A stretch of 64,000 bases of DNA, taken from the NCBI GenBank assembly GCA_902771155.1, contig CACXVS010000015.1, positions 6,933 through 70,932 of the forward strand, given 5' to 3'. Shown here piece after piece: positions 23,980 through 32,956 of the stretch. This DNA is from an uncultured Prevotellaceae bacterium (lineage in GTDB: Bacteria > Bacteroidota > Bacteroidia > Bacteroidales > Bacteroidaceae). Under the pieces are notes generated by a model. It made no database searches. It was given only the letters and a program-made list of their open reading frames with translations, and had not been told where the DNA came from. Numbering within the stretch: the stretch's first letter is position 1; each line of letters starts with the position of its first letter. The position numbers and the translations under genes are program-made.

Positions 23980-25014
23980 ATGAAACATCAGAGAATATAC
24001 ATACAAGCCGCAGAGCAAATCTCCATCCAGGTACCGCTCTCGGAGCAGTGGATGGACGAGCCTGCGTACTACGACGAGGCATCTTTGGTGAAGGCACAGA
24101 ATCCATCTTTCCGTGATTACATGGCCGCTAACGAGGCCCGTCGCATGGGTAACATCATGAAACGAGCCCTTGCAACCACACTGAAGTTGCTAAGTGAGAC
24201 AGGCGTCGAGCACCCTGATGCCATTATCACCGGCACTTGTCTTGGAAGTCTCGACTATACGGAGCGCTTTCTCGACTCGATTGTAGAAAATAACGAGCAG
24301 ACAGTCAGTCCTACCTACTTTATGCAGTCAACACATAACACGGTAGGCTCTGCCCTGGCTATCTACACCAAGACACATGGTTACAACACCACATACTCGC
24401 ATAGCGGAACGAGTTTCGACCTGACTTTGCTTGATGCATGGATGCAGATGCAGTTGGGCAAGATATCGACCGCACTTGTAGGTGGTCATGACGAGATGAC
24501 AGAACAGTTTTTTGGTCTGCTTCAGAAAGTGGGCTATGTAGGTGTTGAGGGTATGGTACCCTGTGGGGAAGTGGCCATGTCGATGATGTTGAACACCAAT
24601 GGCACCATGGAGCATCTCTGTGAGTTGGCTGGTCTCAGAATCTGTTTCCGTCCCTCACATCCTAAACTGCAGCAACAGCTGGAAGAGTTGTTGGCAGAGG
24701 CAGGTATGAAGGTTTCTGAAATCAGTGCCGTAATGACGGGCGTGAATGGTCATCCTGAGAACGACCACCTCTATCATGATACTGTTCAGGCACTTTTCCT
24801 CGGAAAGCCCTTGTTGCACTACAAGCATTTGTTTGGAGAGAACTATACGGCATCAGCCTTAGGACTCTATGCCTGTGCCCATCTCTTGAAGAAGAACGAG
24901 ATTCCCTCATTCCTCTATGATTCAGAACAGCAGGTAAGTTCTCTGGAGAGTATTCTCCTGCTGAATCAGACAAGGGAAGGTGATGTCGCCATGATCTTAT
25001 TGAAGAAAGCGTGA
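23980..25014 (+). CDS. Ketosynthase-like protein without catalytic Cys (chain-length-factor type)
   Basis: 344 residues of KS fold. At the nucleophile elbow it reads TTYSHSGTSFDLTLLDAW, so His141 stands where ketosynthases have Cys; the later His positions appear as VNGHPENDHLY and KHLFGENYTASALGLYA (conserved GH lost as KHLFGE). It cannot condense alone and probably shapes the pocket and chain length of its neighbour at 22782. ATG 23980 overlaps nothing; the next gene starts at GTG 25011 inside its stop. Confidence 0.85.
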   Translation: MKHQRIYIQAAEQISIQVPLSEQWMDEPAYYDEASLVKAQNPSFRDYMAANEARRMGNIMKRALATTLKLLSETGVEHPDAIITGTCLGSLDYTERFLDSIVENNEQTVSPTYFMQSTHNTVGSALAIYTKTHGYNTTYSHSGTSFDLTLLDAWMQMQLGKISTALVGGHDEMTEQFFGLLQKVGYVGVEGMVPCGEVAMSMMLNTNGTMEHLCELAGLRICFRPSHPKLQQQLEELLAEAGMKVSEISAVMTGVNGHPENDHLYHDTVQALFLGKPLLHYKHLFGENYTASALGLYACAHLLKKNEIPSFLYDSEQQVSSLESILLLNQTREGDVAMILLKKA

Positions 25015-25367
25015 TACTGAAACTATTACCCATCTCTATCTTACAGTGCATGTTACTCTCCGGAGGACAGGTGCTGATGAAATACGGTCTTACCAGAGCA
25101 GGTGATTTCTCGTTTACCTGGCAGTATTTCGTGAGACTGTTCACAAACTGGCAGTTCATCTGCTGTGGTCTGTGCTATGGTGCGGGATCGGTGCTTTGGA
25201 TGTACATCATCAAGCACTTTCCCTTCAGTATGGCATACCCCATGGTGAGTCTGAGTTATGTAATGGGTATGTTTGCTGCCATGATATTCTTTCACGAACA
25301 GATACCTATCGTCAGATGGGTTGGTGTGTTCCTCATCCTGACAGGTTGTGTCTTAATTGCAAAATGA
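25011..25367 (+). CDS. Small four-helix membrane protein of the EamA/SMR (DMT) type
   Basis: 118 residues, four predicted membrane helices (LLPISILQCMLLSGGQVLM, FICCGLCYGAGSVLWMYII, MVSLSYVMGMFAAMIFF, VGVFLILTGCVLIA). The pattern resembles half-size drug/metabolite transporters. GTG start overlaps the upstream TGA (GTGA), and the stop overlaps the next ATG (ATGA), so translation is coupled. It may move a lipid-linked or aryl intermediate across the inner membrane; the substrate is unknown. Confidence 0.8.
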   Translation: MILKLLPISILQCMLLSGGQVLMKYGLTRAGDFSFTWQYFVRLFTNWQFICCGLCYGAGSVLWMYIIKHFPFSMAYPMVSLSYVMGMFAAMIFFHEQIPIVRWVGVFLILTGCVLIAK

Positions 25368-25996
25368 AGAAATTAGCGATTTTACTGTTTGCTTCCCTTC
25401 TGTCATGCTATATGTATGGACAGACGAAGCTGACCTCTGAACAGCAGAAACAGATTATTGAGAAAATGGACAAGGCGGCATCTGCCATGTCGAGTATGCA
25501 ATGCGACTTTTCTCAGACGAAAAGCATGAAACTCCTAAGTAGGGAGATGAAGTCGGAAGGTGTGATGTATTTTAAGAAGCCCGACAAACTGCGTTGGCAA
25601 TATACGTCGCCTTATGATTACACTTTTATTCTCAATGGAGATAAGGTACGCATCAAATCGACCAAATCGACCAAGGATATCGATGTGCAGGGAAATAAGA
25701 TATTCCGGCAGATTACCAATATTATCCTGAAGAGTATTACGGGGGGCGGTCTGAAAAGTTCTGCTGACTTTACGGTAGAACTATACAAGACCGACAAGGA
25801 ATACTTTGCCAAGTTATATCCGAAGAAGAAGGAGCTGAAGCAGATCTACAACCTGATAGAAATCCATTTCACGCCCCAGCTGACCATGGTAAACATGGTG
25901 AAAATGCAGGAGAAAACAGGCGACATGACCGTCGTCAAACTCACCAACATCAAACCCAACGCATCTATCAATGAGAAGATGTTTGATATTCATTGA
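25364..25996 (+). CDS. LolA-like outer-membrane lipoprotein carrier
   Basis: 210-residue periplasmic protein, signal peptide MKKLAILLFASLLSCYMYGQ. The LolA core is MQCDFSQTKSMKLLSREMKS, GVMYFKKPDKLRWQYTSPYDY and FILNGDKVRI, followed by strands of an open half-barrel for a lipid chain. In aryl polyene operons a LolA homologue is a constant member and is thought to carry the polyene lipid to the outer membrane together with the MMPL protein. It starts by ATGA overlap and overlaps the next gene by 26 bases. Confidence 0.9.
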   Translation: MKKLAILLFASLLSCYMYGQTKLTSEQQKQIIEKMDKAASAMSSMQCDFSQTKSMKLLSREMKSEGVMYFKKPDKLRWQYTSPYDYTFILNGDKVRIKSTKSTKDIDVQGNKIFRQITNIILKSITGGGLKSSADFTVELYKTDKEYFAKLYPKKKELKQIYNLIEIHFTPQLTMVNMVKMQEKTGDMTVVKLTNIKPNASINEKMFDIH

Positions 25997-26411
25997 GCTA
26001 TTGTTCCTGTTGCTGCCTTGTTCCGCAACCAAGAGCAAGGAGTACAATCTCCAGATGGAGGTACGTGGACAAGAGATTACATCCATCTGTCTGATGAATA
26101 TAGAGGACGATGGCAGCATTGTCGGTACGGTTGTCAATGAGATGGGTGTGAAAGCCTTCGACTTTACGTATGCCAATGGAAAGGCCAAAGTGATCAATGT
26201 GCTGGGGCCACTCAACAAATGGTATATCCGTATGGTCTTACGAAAGGACTTCAGCTTTATTCTGTCCAACATAGACCGCAGGCAGAATGTGGTCCATAAG
26301 AAAAGGAGTATGACCGTCACCCCCGAAGGCGACATCGTTGTCAGGAACGACAAATACAATATCCGTTATACATTCACCCCCATGAAGGAAGATCATGAAA
26401 CTGATCAATGA
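25971..26411 (+). CDS. Probable small lipoprotein of the pigment operon
   Basis: 146 residues. Starts MRRCLIFIELLFLLLPCSAT, a short signal with LLPC as possible lipobox, then a beta-rich domain (LQMEVRGQEITSICLMNIED, GTVVNEMGVKAFDFTY, SFILSNIDRRQNV). I do not recognise a family with certainty; length and position are like the DUF3261-type lipoprotein of aryl polyene clusters. It overlaps LolA at its 5' end and the dehydratase at its 3' end (17 bases). Probably an outer-membrane acceptor or partner of LolA. Confidence 0.7.
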   Translation: MRRCLIFIELLFLLLPCSATKSKEYNLQMEVRGQEITSICLMNIEDDGSIVGTVVNEMGVKAFDFTYANGKAKVINVLGPLNKWYIRMVLRKDFSFILSNIDRRQNVVHKKRSMTVTPEGDIVVRNDKYNIRYTFTPMKEDHETDQ

Positions 26412-26757
26412 TTTTTACCATATTGTCAGCACCGAAGATTCGGAAGGGAAGTACGTTTGCAAGGTAAAGCTGAATGCAGCACACGATATATACAGTGTGC
26501 ATTTCCCCGGTAATCCTGTTACTCCCGGCGTTTGCTTGGTGCAGATGGCTACTGAGATGCTCGAACAAAAATTCGGCAAGAAGCTCGTCTTATCGACGGC
26601 TGTCAACATCAAATTTAAGAGACTTGTCGCACCCCATGACGAACCGTCGTTTGTCTTCTCAAAGATAGTGACGGAGGACGGATTGTTGAAAACCATTATA
26701 AGCATCGAGGACGAACAGGGGCAATTTGTCAAGATGTCTCTGCAGTACAAGAACTGA
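26395..26757 (+). CDS. Hot-dog 3-hydroxyacyl-ACP dehydratase subunit carrying the catalytic His (ApeI-like)
   Basis: 120 residues with the FabA/FabZ signature YSVHFPGNPVTPGVCLVQMA. His36 of HFPG is the catalytic His. The Glu that FabZ has in the next helix (LEAMAQ) is Gln50 here (LVQMAT). It is therefore the mirror image of the subunit at 19949, which keeps Glu and lacks His. In FabZ dimers these two residues come from different chains, so a heterodimer would restore one full site. Stop and next start overlap as TGATG. Confidence 0.87.
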   Translation: MKLINDFYHIVSTEDSEGKYVCKVKLNAAHDIYSVHFPGNPVTPGVCLVQMATEMLEQKFGKKLVLSTAVNIKFKRLVAPHDEPSFVFSKIVTEDGLLKTIISIEDEQGQFVKMSLQYKN

Positions 26758-28157
26758 TGGAGAAAGAGAGCGGCAGAAAGTTATGTGTGATTATTCCGAC
26801 GTATAACAACGCAGGAACCGTCAGGCAAGTCATAAACGATGTCCTCCAGTATTGTTCTCAGATCATTGTCGTCAACGATGGCTGCACGGATCAGACGGGG
26901 AAAATCCTCAAGACACTCCCTGCCAGCATAACCGTCGTATCTTATGAGCGGAACAGAGGCAAGGGACATGCGCTGGTGACGGGTTTCAGAAAAGCTCAGG
27001 ACATGGGCTTTACCCATGCCATCACCATCGATGCCGACGGACAGCATTTTGCCGACGACATACCTCATCTCATCGAGGCACTGGATCACAACGAAGGTGC
27101 CATCATCGTAGGGACCCGCAATCTGACAGAAAAGAATATGCCGCGTCAGAATACTTTTGCCAACCGTTTCTCTAATTTCTGGTTCAGATTACAGACTGGC
27201 ATTGACTTACAGGACACACAGAGTGGTTACAGACTCTATACGCTGTCTTCGCTTCGTGGGCTGAACTTAATCACGTCGCGCTATGAAGCCGAACTCGAGC
27301 TGCTGGTATATGCCGCTTGGGCCGGGACCCAGATTGTCTCTGTGCCTGTGAAGGTGTACTATCCCCCAGCAGAAGAGCGTGTCAGTCATTTCCGTCCGGT
27401 TTATGACTTTGCACGCATCAGCATTCTCAATACGTTCTTATGTATTGCAGCCTTCTTTGTTTGTCTGAAGCAGTGGGTCTATACCATTTTCTCCTTCTGC
27501 TATTTCCTTGGCTTCGCCATCGACATGACCATACGAGGGTTCTTCCTGATCACTCTTGGAGGTGCCACGAAGGAACATAAACTGAAATATCACGAGATAC
27601 TGCAGCGCAAGTCGCGCTTTGTCATCAACCACGTGCCAGGCACGTCCTTCTCATATAACAATCCCCACGGAGAGACCTTCGAGAAGCCTGCCATGATCAT
27701 CAGCAACCATCAGTCGCATCTCGATCTGATGGCCATCATGATGCTCACACCCAAACTGATCATACTGACCAAGAACTGGGTATGGCATAATCCGTTCTAT
27801 GGTATCGTGATTCGTTATGCCGACTTCTTCCCCATCACTGATACGGATCAGATGAGGAACGACCTGAAGCAGAAGGTTGAGGAAGGCTACTCCGTCATGA
27901 TCTTCCCTGAAGGCACACGCTCTGAAGATTGTCGCATACAGCGTTTCCACAAAGGGGCGTTCTATATGGCTGAACAATTAGGACTGGATATTCTGCCGGT
28001 GTTTATCGATGGTTTTGGAAAGGTGCTTCCCAAGACATCATTCCACCTGCACCCAGGCCATATGTCGGTAGAGGTGATGCCACGTGAGTCAGAGGCGCTT
28101 GGCTACAGAGCGATGACACGCAAGATGCATCAATTATATCTGAAAAAGAAAGGATGA
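26757..28157 (+). CDS. Fused GT2 glycosyltransferase and PlsC-type acyltransferase (ApeJ-like)
   Basis: 466 residues. Residues 1-215: GT-A glycosyltransferase with VIIPTYNNAGTVRQVI, VVNDGCTD and metal motif IDADGQH, close to dolichol-phosphate-mannose synthase-like GT2. Two or three membrane segments follow (about 225-275, LNTFLCIAAFFVCLKQWVY and TIFSFCYFLGFAIDM). Residues 290-466: acyltransferase with ISNHQSHLD (H-x4-D) and FPEGTRS. Such fusions are typical of aryl polyene operons and should build the lipid or sugar anchor of the pigment. Coupled to its neighbours by TGATG and ATGA overlaps. Confidence 0.9.
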   Translation: MEKESGRKLCVIIPTYNNAGTVRQVINDVLQYCSQIIVVNDGCTDQTGKILKTLPASITVVSYERNRGKGHALVTGFRKAQDMGFTHAITIDADGQHFADDIPHLIEALDHNEGAIIVGTRNLTEKNMPRQNTFANRFSNFWFRLQTGIDLQDTQSGYRLYTLSSLRGLNLITSRYEAELELLVYAAWAGTQIVSVPVKVYYPPAEERVSHFRPVYDFARISILNTFLCIAAFFVCLKQWVYTIFSFCYFLGFAIDMTIRGFFLITLGGATKEHKLKYHEILQRKSRFVINHVPGTSFSYNNPHGETFEKPAMIISNHQSHLDLMAIMMLTPKLIILTKNWVWHNPFYGIVIRYADFFPITDTDQMRNDLKQKVEEGYSVMIFPEGTRSEDCRIQRFHKGAFYMAEQLGLDILPVFIDGFGKVLPKTSFHLHPGHMSVEVMPRESEALGYRAMTRKMHQLYLKKKG

Positions 28158-29638
28158 AGAAGTGCGTTATCATAGGAAGTGGACTGGGAGGTCTGGCCTG
28201 TGGCTGCATTCTCTCAAAGAACGGCTATAAGGTGACCGTTTTGGAACAAGACTTCCAGATAGGCGGATGCCTGCAGACATTCCGTCGTGACGATGCCGTG
28301 TTTGAGACTGGTATGCACTACATTGGTGGTGCTGAGGAACACCAGGTGCTTCGAACGATGATGCACTACATGGGTGTGGATACAGACATCCAACTATCCA
28401 GACTCGACCCCATGGGCTATGACGTGATCTCCTTCAGAGGCAAGCATTATCAGTTTGCCAATGGGAAAGAGCACTTTGTCAACACCTTGGCAGAGCAGTT
28501 CCCCAAGAGTCGTGAGGAGCTCTCGCAGTATTACGACCTTGTCAAACGTGTAGCCTCATCATGGAGCATTCACTCGCTCAACCAACAAGTTGACCTGAAT
28601 ACAAATGTAGAATACCGGACACGTAGTGTTGGTGAGGTGATCGATAGCGTGATCAGTGATCCGCTTCTTCGTCAGATAGTAGCAGGTACTAACCTGCTCT
28701 ATGCAGGAGAGAAAGACCATACCCCCTTCTCTACCCATGCCCTGATTACCGACTCATACGACCAGAGTGCTTTTCGCATCGTTGGAGGAAGCAGTAAAGT
28801 GGCTGACTCGCTCGCAGCATCCATACGCGACCGAGGGGGCGAGGTACTGACCAGGCGCAAGGTGGGTCGGATAGAATGTAATGAGACGCAGGCTACTGCC
28901 GTCATCACAACCGATGGCGAACGCTTCCCTGCAAACCTCGTTATCAGCAGTATCCACCCTGCCAGTACCATGCAACTCATAGAGAGCAATCTCATCCGTC
29001 CAGTCTATCGTCATCGCATCAACCATATCCGCAATACAACGTCGGTCTTTACGGTCTATCTGAAGTTCCGTAAAGACAGCGTGAGATATATGAACCACAA
29101 CCTGTATTATTACCGTGGGGATTCTGTGTGGGACTGTGAGAACTACGACGATACAACATGGCCCAAATGCCTGCTCTATATGCATGCCTGTCATGAGGAG
29201 CACCCTGAATATGCACAGACAGGTGAGATTATGACCTATATGAGCATGGAGGAAGTGAGCCAGTGGCGTAACACCCACGTGGGACATCGTGGTGAAGACT
29301 ACGAGGCATTCAAGCAAAGAAAAGCAGAGGCTGTCATCAGGGCTCTGGAACAGGAGGTACCCGGACTGTGCGACAATATAGAACAGTTTTACACGTCAAC
29401 ACCACTGACATACGTTGACTACACTGGTACGCCTGAGGGGGCGATGTACGGCATGCTGAAGGATGTCAACGACTTAGGGTCGATCAGCATCAACAGTAAG
29501 ACGCGCATTCCCAACCTCCTGCTGACAGGACAAAGCATCACCCTTCATGGTATGATGGGTACGATGGCTGGCAGTCTGGTGACTTGTGCGGAAGTGCTGA
29601 CGTACGAGAAATTGTTCGATCAACTGAAACATGCCTGA
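28154..29638 (+). CDS. FAD-dependent oxidoreductase, phytoene desaturase (CrtI)-like
   Basis: 494 residues. N-terminal dinucleotide motif IIGSGLGGLACGCILSKNGY and EQDFQIGGCLQTF, C-terminal FAD motif LLLTGQSITLHGMMGTMAGS; typical of CrtI/retinol saturase-like proteins. It may desaturate or isomerise the polyene or oxidise the cyclohexanedione/resorcinol part; the sequence does not decide. It starts by ATGA overlap with the GT2-acyltransferase gene and precedes DarA by 7 bases. Confidence 0.85.
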   Translation: MKKCVIIGSGLGGLACGCILSKNGYKVTVLEQDFQIGGCLQTFRRDDAVFETGMHYIGGAEEHQVLRTMMHYMGVDTDIQLSRLDPMGYDVISFRGKHYQFANGKEHFVNTLAEQFPKSREELSQYYDLVKRVASSWSIHSLNQQVDLNTNVEYRTRSVGEVIDSVISDPLLRQIVAGTNLLYAGEKDHTPFSTHALITDSYDQSAFRIVGGSSKVADSLAASIRDRGGEVLTRRKVGRIECNETQATAVITTDGERFPANLVISSIHPASTMQLIESNLIRPVYRHRINHIRNTTSVFTVYLKFRKDSVRYMNHNLYYYRGDSVWDCENYDDTTWPKCLLYMHACHEEHPEYAQTGEIMTYMSMEEVSQWRNTHVGHRGEDYEAFKQRKAEAVIRALEQEVPGLCDNIEQFYTSTPLTYVDYTGTPEGAMYGMLKDVNDLGSISINSKTRIPNLLLTGQSITLHGMMGTMAGSLVTCAEVLTYEKLFDQLKHA

Positions 29639-29645
29639 TAAACTG

Positions 29646-30533
29646 ATGAAGACTGCAGTATTCTATTACTCCCAAAGCGGACAGGCACTCCACGCAGCCA
29701 AAAGCATTTGCGAACCATTGGGGGAAGTCATCTATCAGCAGATCATCCCCGTACAAGCATATCCTTTTCCTTGGAACAAGGACGAGTTTTTTGACTCTTT
29801 CCCAGAGGCCAGACTGGGGATACCCCCTTCAGGGATCAAGCCCCTGGACTTTGCCGAAGTAAAGGATGCCGACTTGGTGATGATTGTAGGTCAGTCATGG
29901 TTTCTATCGCCCTCGCTCCCGCTCCAGTCGTTCTTACATGACGAACAAGTACGAGCATACCTTCAAGGGAAAAATGTGGTCTTTGTCAATGTCTGCCGCA
30001 ATATGTGGCTCATGACAGGACGGACCATCAAAGGCGACCTCAAGAAGATAGATGCCCATCTGGTAGGACACATCGTACTACAGGACAAGCACCCCAATCT
30101 GGTAAGTGCCCTGACGATTGTGCGCTGGCTGATGTATGGAAAGAAATCAGCCTGTTGGCTATTACCTGATGCAGGTGTCTCAGAAACAGACATCGAAGGT
30201 GCCTCGCGATTCGGAGAGATTATCTTGAACGCATGGGAGAAAAAAGAGTTCAGCACGTTGCAGCCACGTCTGCTCGAGGCAGGATCCATCAACTACAAGC
30301 CTTCTATACTGTTTCTCGAGAAGGCTGGCCACCGCATGTTCGGTCACTGGGCCCGATTCATCCGTAAAAAGGGTGGTTTCAGGGATCCACGACGCCGTCC
30401 TCGCATAAACGGTTTCTTTTATTATCTCCTGACCGTGCTGTTCCTGGTATCCCCATTGGGACAACTGTTTTTCTACCTCACTTACCCTTTTCAGCAGGTA
30501 AGCCGTCAGAGACAAGAGGACTGTAGTGTATAA
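29646..30533 (+). CDS. Dialkylresorcinol-forming enzyme, DarA-like
   Basis: 295 residues. Flavodoxin-like N-terminus (MKTAVFYYSQSGQALHAAK), then the DarA pattern IPVQAYPFPWNKDEFFDSFPEARLGIPPSG, a serine-rich VGQSWFLSPSLPLQSFL, and a C-terminal membrane segment (about 265-285, FFYYLLTVLFLVSPLGQLFF). In studied systems DarB makes the cyclohexanedione and DarA aromatises it to the 2,5-dialkylresorcinol. ATG 29646 is preferred over 29631 because the first strand begins there and the earlier one overlaps the FAD gene. Confidence 0.85.
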   Translation: MKTAVFYYSQSGQALHAAKSICEPLGEVIYQQIIPVQAYPFPWNKDEFFDSFPEARLGIPPSGIKPLDFAEVKDADLVMIVGQSWFLSPSLPLQSFLHDEQVRAYLQGKNVVFVNVCRNMWLMTGRTIKGDLKKIDAHLVGHIVLQDKHPNLVSALTIVRWLMYGKKSACWLLPDAGVSETDIEGASRFGEIILNAWEKKEFSTLQPRLLEAGSINYKPSILFLEKAGHRMFGHWARFIRKKGGFRDPRRRPRINGFFYYLLTVLFLVSPLGQLFFYLTYPFQQVSRQRQEDCSV

Positions 30534-30563
30534 GAATCATTATTAAAAATTACAATAAACAAA

Positions 30564-31700
30564 ATGGATGTTTTTATAACCAAAGCTGGAAAATTCCTGC
30601 CCAATGAGCCTGTCAGCAACGATGACATGGAACTATATTTGGGCATGGTTGACGGGAAACCGTCCAAGGCCAGAAGAATCGTCTTGAGGCGTAATGGCAT
30701 CAAACAGCGTTATTATGCTTTGGACAAGGAGGGTAACACCACGCATACCAACCCTCAGATGGCAGCGAATGCCATCCGCTCCCTTTTCGACACAAGACTG
30801 ACGCTCGATGATATCGACCTCCTTTCGTGTGGAACATCTACACCCGAACAGATTTTACCTTCGCATGGCAGTATGGTGCATGGCGAATTGGGAGGCCAGA
30901 AGAACATCGAGGTCGTATCCTTCGCAGGATCCTGCTGCACGGGTGTCGATGCCCTGAAGTACGCCTACATGTCAGTAGGTATGGGATTATCCGGAAATGC
31001 TGTCGCAGTGGCCTCCGAGCGCCCCTCTGCCTGGCTGAGGTCCTCCTACTTCCAAGAGGAGTCGGACAAGCTCTCACTGTTAGAGGACCAGCCCATGTTG
31101 GCCTTCGAAAAGGATTTCCTACGCTGGATGCTCTCCGATGGTGCCTTTGCCTTGTTGCTTCAAGGAAAGCCTAACGAGCATGACCTTTCATTACATCTCG
31201 ACTGGATTGATATTACATCGTTTGCTAACACTCATGAAACGTGTATGTATGCCGGTGCAGACAAGTTGTCAGACGGTCGTCTGAAGGGATGGGCCGACTA
31301 TCCCCAACAGGAGTGGCTCTCAGAGTCGCTATTCGCCATCAAACAGGACACCCGACTGCTGGCAGACAATATCGTGAAACTGGGAGTGGATTTCCTGCTC
31401 CAGTTGGGTAAAAAACATCAGTTCTCACCTGATGATGTAGATTGGTTCCTCCCCCATCTGTCTTCTATGTTCTTCAAAGATAAGATTCTGGAGGAGTCAA
31501 AGAATCGAGGTTTCTTCATTACGGAAGACAAGTGGTTCCTGAATCTTCCACGTGTGGGAAATATTGGTTCGGCCTCTGCCTTCGCTATGATTGAGGAACT
31601 GTTGTATTCGGGTAAACTGAAGAAGGGCCAGAAGATTCTCATGATGATTCCAGAGAGTGCCCGTTTCTCGTATTGCTATTGTATGCTGACTGTTTGCTGA
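30564..31700 (+). CDS. KAS III-like ketosynthase, DarB-like
   Basis: 378 residues of FabH/DarB type. Nucleophile region AGSCCTGVDALKYAY (Cys125 likely), His in DWFLPHLSSMFF and Asn in PRVGNIGSASAFAMIEEL. DarB joins a beta-keto acyl thioester and an unsaturated acyl thioester by Claisen and Michael steps to a dialkylcyclohexanedione. It stands 30 bases after DarA and 4 before the first BtrH-like gene. Marks this cluster as the resorcinol-containing kind. Confidence 0.9.
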   Translation: MDVFITKAGKFLPNEPVSNDDMELYLGMVDGKPSKARRIVLRRNGIKQRYYALDKEGNTTHTNPQMAANAIRSLFDTRLTLDDIDLLSCGTSTPEQILPSHGSMVHGELGGQKNIEVVSFAGSCCTGVDALKYAYMSVGMGLSGNAVAVASERPSAWLRSSYFQEESDKLSLLEDQPMLAFEKDFLRWMLSDGAFALLLQGKPNEHDLSLHLDWIDITSFANTHETCMYAGADKLSDGRLKGWADYPQQEWLSESLFAIKQDTRLLADNIVKLGVDFLLQLGKKHQFSPDDVDWFLPHLSSMFFKDKILEESKNRGFFITEDKWFLNLPRVGNIGSASAFAMIEELLYSGKLKKGQKILMMIPESARFSYCYCMLTVC

Positions 31701-31704
31701 CCTT

Positions 31705-32952
31705 ATGAAAGTCAAGGAAGTACCACAGGATCTGAAGTATTATAAGGATACCGTCGTTCGCGATGTGAACTATGCCGTCGATGACGAAGGCCATTACAAG
31801 GCCGTCATGAGCGATGGATGGGCTCCCAAGACCGAGGCTCTGGAACTGGCTCTGGAGGAAGATGTCGATAAAGACGAGAGGAGTAAGATGGAGATGCAGA
31901 ATCCAACCGGTTTCCATGGTTTTGAGTTGGACATTCAGCACCAGCCTGCAGCCCATTGCGAAAACGGAGCCACCTCTGCCCTACTTCGCTATCATGGCAT
32001 CAACCTGTCGGAACCTATGATCTTCGGTTTGGCCTATGGTCTGTTTTTTACGCATATCACCTTTATCAAGATGGGCGGACTACCCGTCACCTCGTTCCGC
32101 ACCTTCCCTGGTGTGCTGTTCATGCGTATCACGAAACTCCTGGGCATCAAATCAAAGACCAAGCGGTTCCTGAGTCGGGAAAAGGCGATGAAGAAACTCG
32201 ACGAGCTTGTCTTGCAAAAGAAGACTCCCGTGGGATGCGTGGTCGGTATGTACGATCTGCCCTACGTACCCAAGGAATACCGTTTCCGTTTTAACGGCCA
32301 TAACATCTGCATCATCGGAAAAGACGAAGAGAAGGGCTTATATAGTGTCCTGGATTCGAACTGTACCCAGAAGGTTACGATTACATCAGATGATCTTGCG
32401 ACGGTACGTTTCCCATCAGGTGGTGTCTATCCCCTGATGGGACAGATGTACTGGATTAAGTCTGTACCTAAGACCTTGCCCGACCTGAATCCCCTGATTC
32501 TCAATTCCATCAGGAAGACCTGTTGGTATATGATCTCTCAACCCAAATTCATCAAATATGTAGGTGCCAACGGCATCCATTACCTCTCTGAACGTATCCG
32601 TCATTGGGAGAAGGACATGGGTAAGCGCAAGGCACAGTTGAATCTGGCACAGGTGATCCGTATGTTGGAGGAAATCGGTACAGGTGGTGCCGGTTTTCGC
32701 TTTATGTATGGTGCTTTCCTGCAAGAAGCGGCTGAGCGTACGGGCATTAGCGTACTGAACGACTACTCCCAGCGTATCACTGAAATTGGGGACCTATGGC
32801 GCGAGTTTGCTTATAAGGCCTCAAGAATCTTCAAGAAACGCAAAAACGAAAACTATACTTACGACGATTTAGGCAACTTGCTCAATCATATCGGTGAACA
32901 AGAAAAGAAATTCTTCAAGGACCTCTATGAAGAAGTGAAACATATCAATTAA
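31705..32952 (+). CDS. BtrH N-terminal-domain protein, copy 1 (candidate acyltransferase)
   Basis: 415 residues without signal peptide. The papain-like BtrH_N domain begins at PAAHCENGATSALLRYHGI, with Cys85 as nucleophile candidate, and has FNGHNICIIGKDEEKGLY with a conserved His and VLDSNCTQKV after it. The C-terminal half is helical (DUF4872-like: WREFAYKASRIFKKR). BtrH of butirosin synthesis moves an acyl group from ACP to an amine, so an ACP-to-acceptor transfer is plausible here, for example polyene onto the resorcinol hydroxyl. This is inference. Direct tandem paralogue follows. Confidence 0.82.
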   Translation: MKVKEVPQDLKYYKDTVVRDVNYAVDDEGHYKAVMSDGWAPKTEALELALEEDVDKDERSKMEMQNPTGFHGFELDIQHQPAAHCENGATSALLRYHGINLSEPMIFGLAYGLFFTHITFIKMGGLPVTSFRTFPGVLFMRITKLLGIKSKTKRFLSREKAMKKLDELVLQKKTPVGCVVGMYDLPYVPKEYRFRFNGHNICIIGKDEEKGLYSVLDSNCTQKVTITSDDLATVRFPSGGVYPLMGQMYWIKSVPKTLPDLNPLILNSIRKTCWYMISQPKFIKYVGANGIHYLSERIRHWEKDMGKRKAQLNLAQVIRMLEEIGTGGAGFRFMYGAFLQEAAERTGISVLNDYSQRITEIGDLWREFAYKASRIFKKRKNENYTYDDLGNLLNHIGEQEKKFFKDLYEEVKHIN

Positions 32953-32956
32953 TAAA

